Source of the DNA: Selenomonadaceae bacterium
GTDB lineage: Bacteria; Bacillota; Negativicutes; Selenomonadales; Selenomonadaceae
Reading direction: 5' to 3'
Length of the DNA: 5,712 nucleotides
NCBI GenBank assembly: GCA_017453765.1
Contig: JAFTEG010000291.1
Location: 1 to 5,712 of the forward strand
Position numbers and translations under genes: made by a program. Numbering within the stretch: position 1 is the stretch's first letter; the number at the start of each line of letters is the position of its first letter. Positions 5,395-5,712 of this stretch are shown one piece after another. Below the pieces are notes generated by a model that made no database searches, was not told where the DNA came from, and saw only the letters and a list, made by a program, of their open reading frames with translations.

Positions 5395-5712
5395 TTAGAA
5401 CATCATATTGACAAGGTTGCCGAGATTTGAGAAAGAATTCATACTTAAGAAAGCGCCGCTGGTATAGAATGACGCAGTGGAAAGCTCTTGCCCGAACATA
5501 GACTGAGCGCTGGGGAAAAGCTGACTGCGTTGACTGTTTGCAACGTTTACGTGACTTTCCGCCTTATCAGCCAAGCCGCCGTCGCCTAAAACGTTAGACA
5601 CTCTTTCGGGATTGTCAACTATAGCACGTGCAAGCTTTTCTTGATCTACCGCCAAAGTGCCGTCATTTTGAACGTTAATGCCGATAGACTCGTAACTTTG
5701 CGCACGGTAGGT
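5395..5712 (-). CDS. FliD-like flagellar protein, C-terminal part (5' end outside window)
   Basis: The reading frame is open from the window edge to a TAA at 5395 and gives 105 residues of the C-terminus. The first 40 (YESIGINVQNDGTLAVDQEK followed by LARAIVDNPERVSNVL) match the characteristic FliD C-terminal pattern 'GI-x-v-x-x-d-G-x-L-x-l-D-x-x-k-L-x-x-A-l-x-x-n-P-x-x-V'. FliD is the filament cap protein (hook-associated protein 2). The remaining 65 residues (GLADKAESHVNVANSQRSQLF, then a Ser/Phe-rich tail ending NLVNMMF) do not look like the usual FliD end. This may therefore be a FliD-domain relative rather than the cap itself. TTG 5655 is an internal Leu codon and not a start, since the FliD-like sequence continues upstream of it. 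A terminator follows at 5305-5336. Confidence 0.72.
   Translation of the reverse strand, partial: TYRAQSYESIGINVQNDGTLAVDQEKLARAIVDNPERVSNVLGDGGLADKAESHVNVANSQRSQLFPSAQSMFGQELSTASFYTSGAFLSMNSFSNLGNLVNMMF

Overview
The window looks like a chromosomal segment of a low-to-mid GC, flagellated bacterium of the Bacillota. Negativicutes (Selenomonas/Phascolarctobacterium-like) is my best guess, but it is an inference. It rests on A/T-rich intergenic DNA, intrinsic terminators with long T tracts, TTG starts with good Shine-Dalgarno sites, a DUF2225 protein, and flagellum-type proteins at both ends. No mobile element, CRISPR array, tRNA or rRNA is visible.

Layout. Positions 1-429 hold no ORF but a dense set of complementary segments, best read as a structured non-coding RNA or very long leader of about 300-370 nt on the + strand. 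It has an extended -10 promoter candidate in front and a weak terminator-like hairpin behind. Positions 430-1149 (+) encode a 239-aa protein without a signal peptide, resembling DUF5610/flagellum-associated proteins. Positions 1150-1429 are non-coding: a heptamer repeat array, a strong terminator and a 25-bp direct repeat. Positions 1430-2608 (+) encode a DUF2225 zinc-site/TPR protein with an N-terminal internal duplication. After a second heptamer array, an amino acid permease of the APC superfamily follows (+, about 2658-4001), probably in the same transcript. Positions 4002-4131 form a convergent terminator region. Positions 4132-5277 (-) encode an exported protein with two copies of an unrecognised domain, a Pro/Thr linker and a C-terminal DnaJ-type Cys-rich zinc finger. 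Positions 5395-5712 (-) carry the 3' end of a gene whose product resembles the C-terminal part of FliD-family flagellar cap proteins; it is cut by the window edge.

How they fit together. The two end genes suggest a flagellar or motility neighbourhood. The DUF2225-permease pair looks like a separate small transcription unit, and the exported zinc-finger protein is a single-gene unit. The two minus-strand genes end in nearly identical terminator hairpins, and two related 7-nt repeat arrays follow the first two plus-strand genes. The most interesting element is the unassigned structured RNA at the left end: I could not match it to any RNA family I know.
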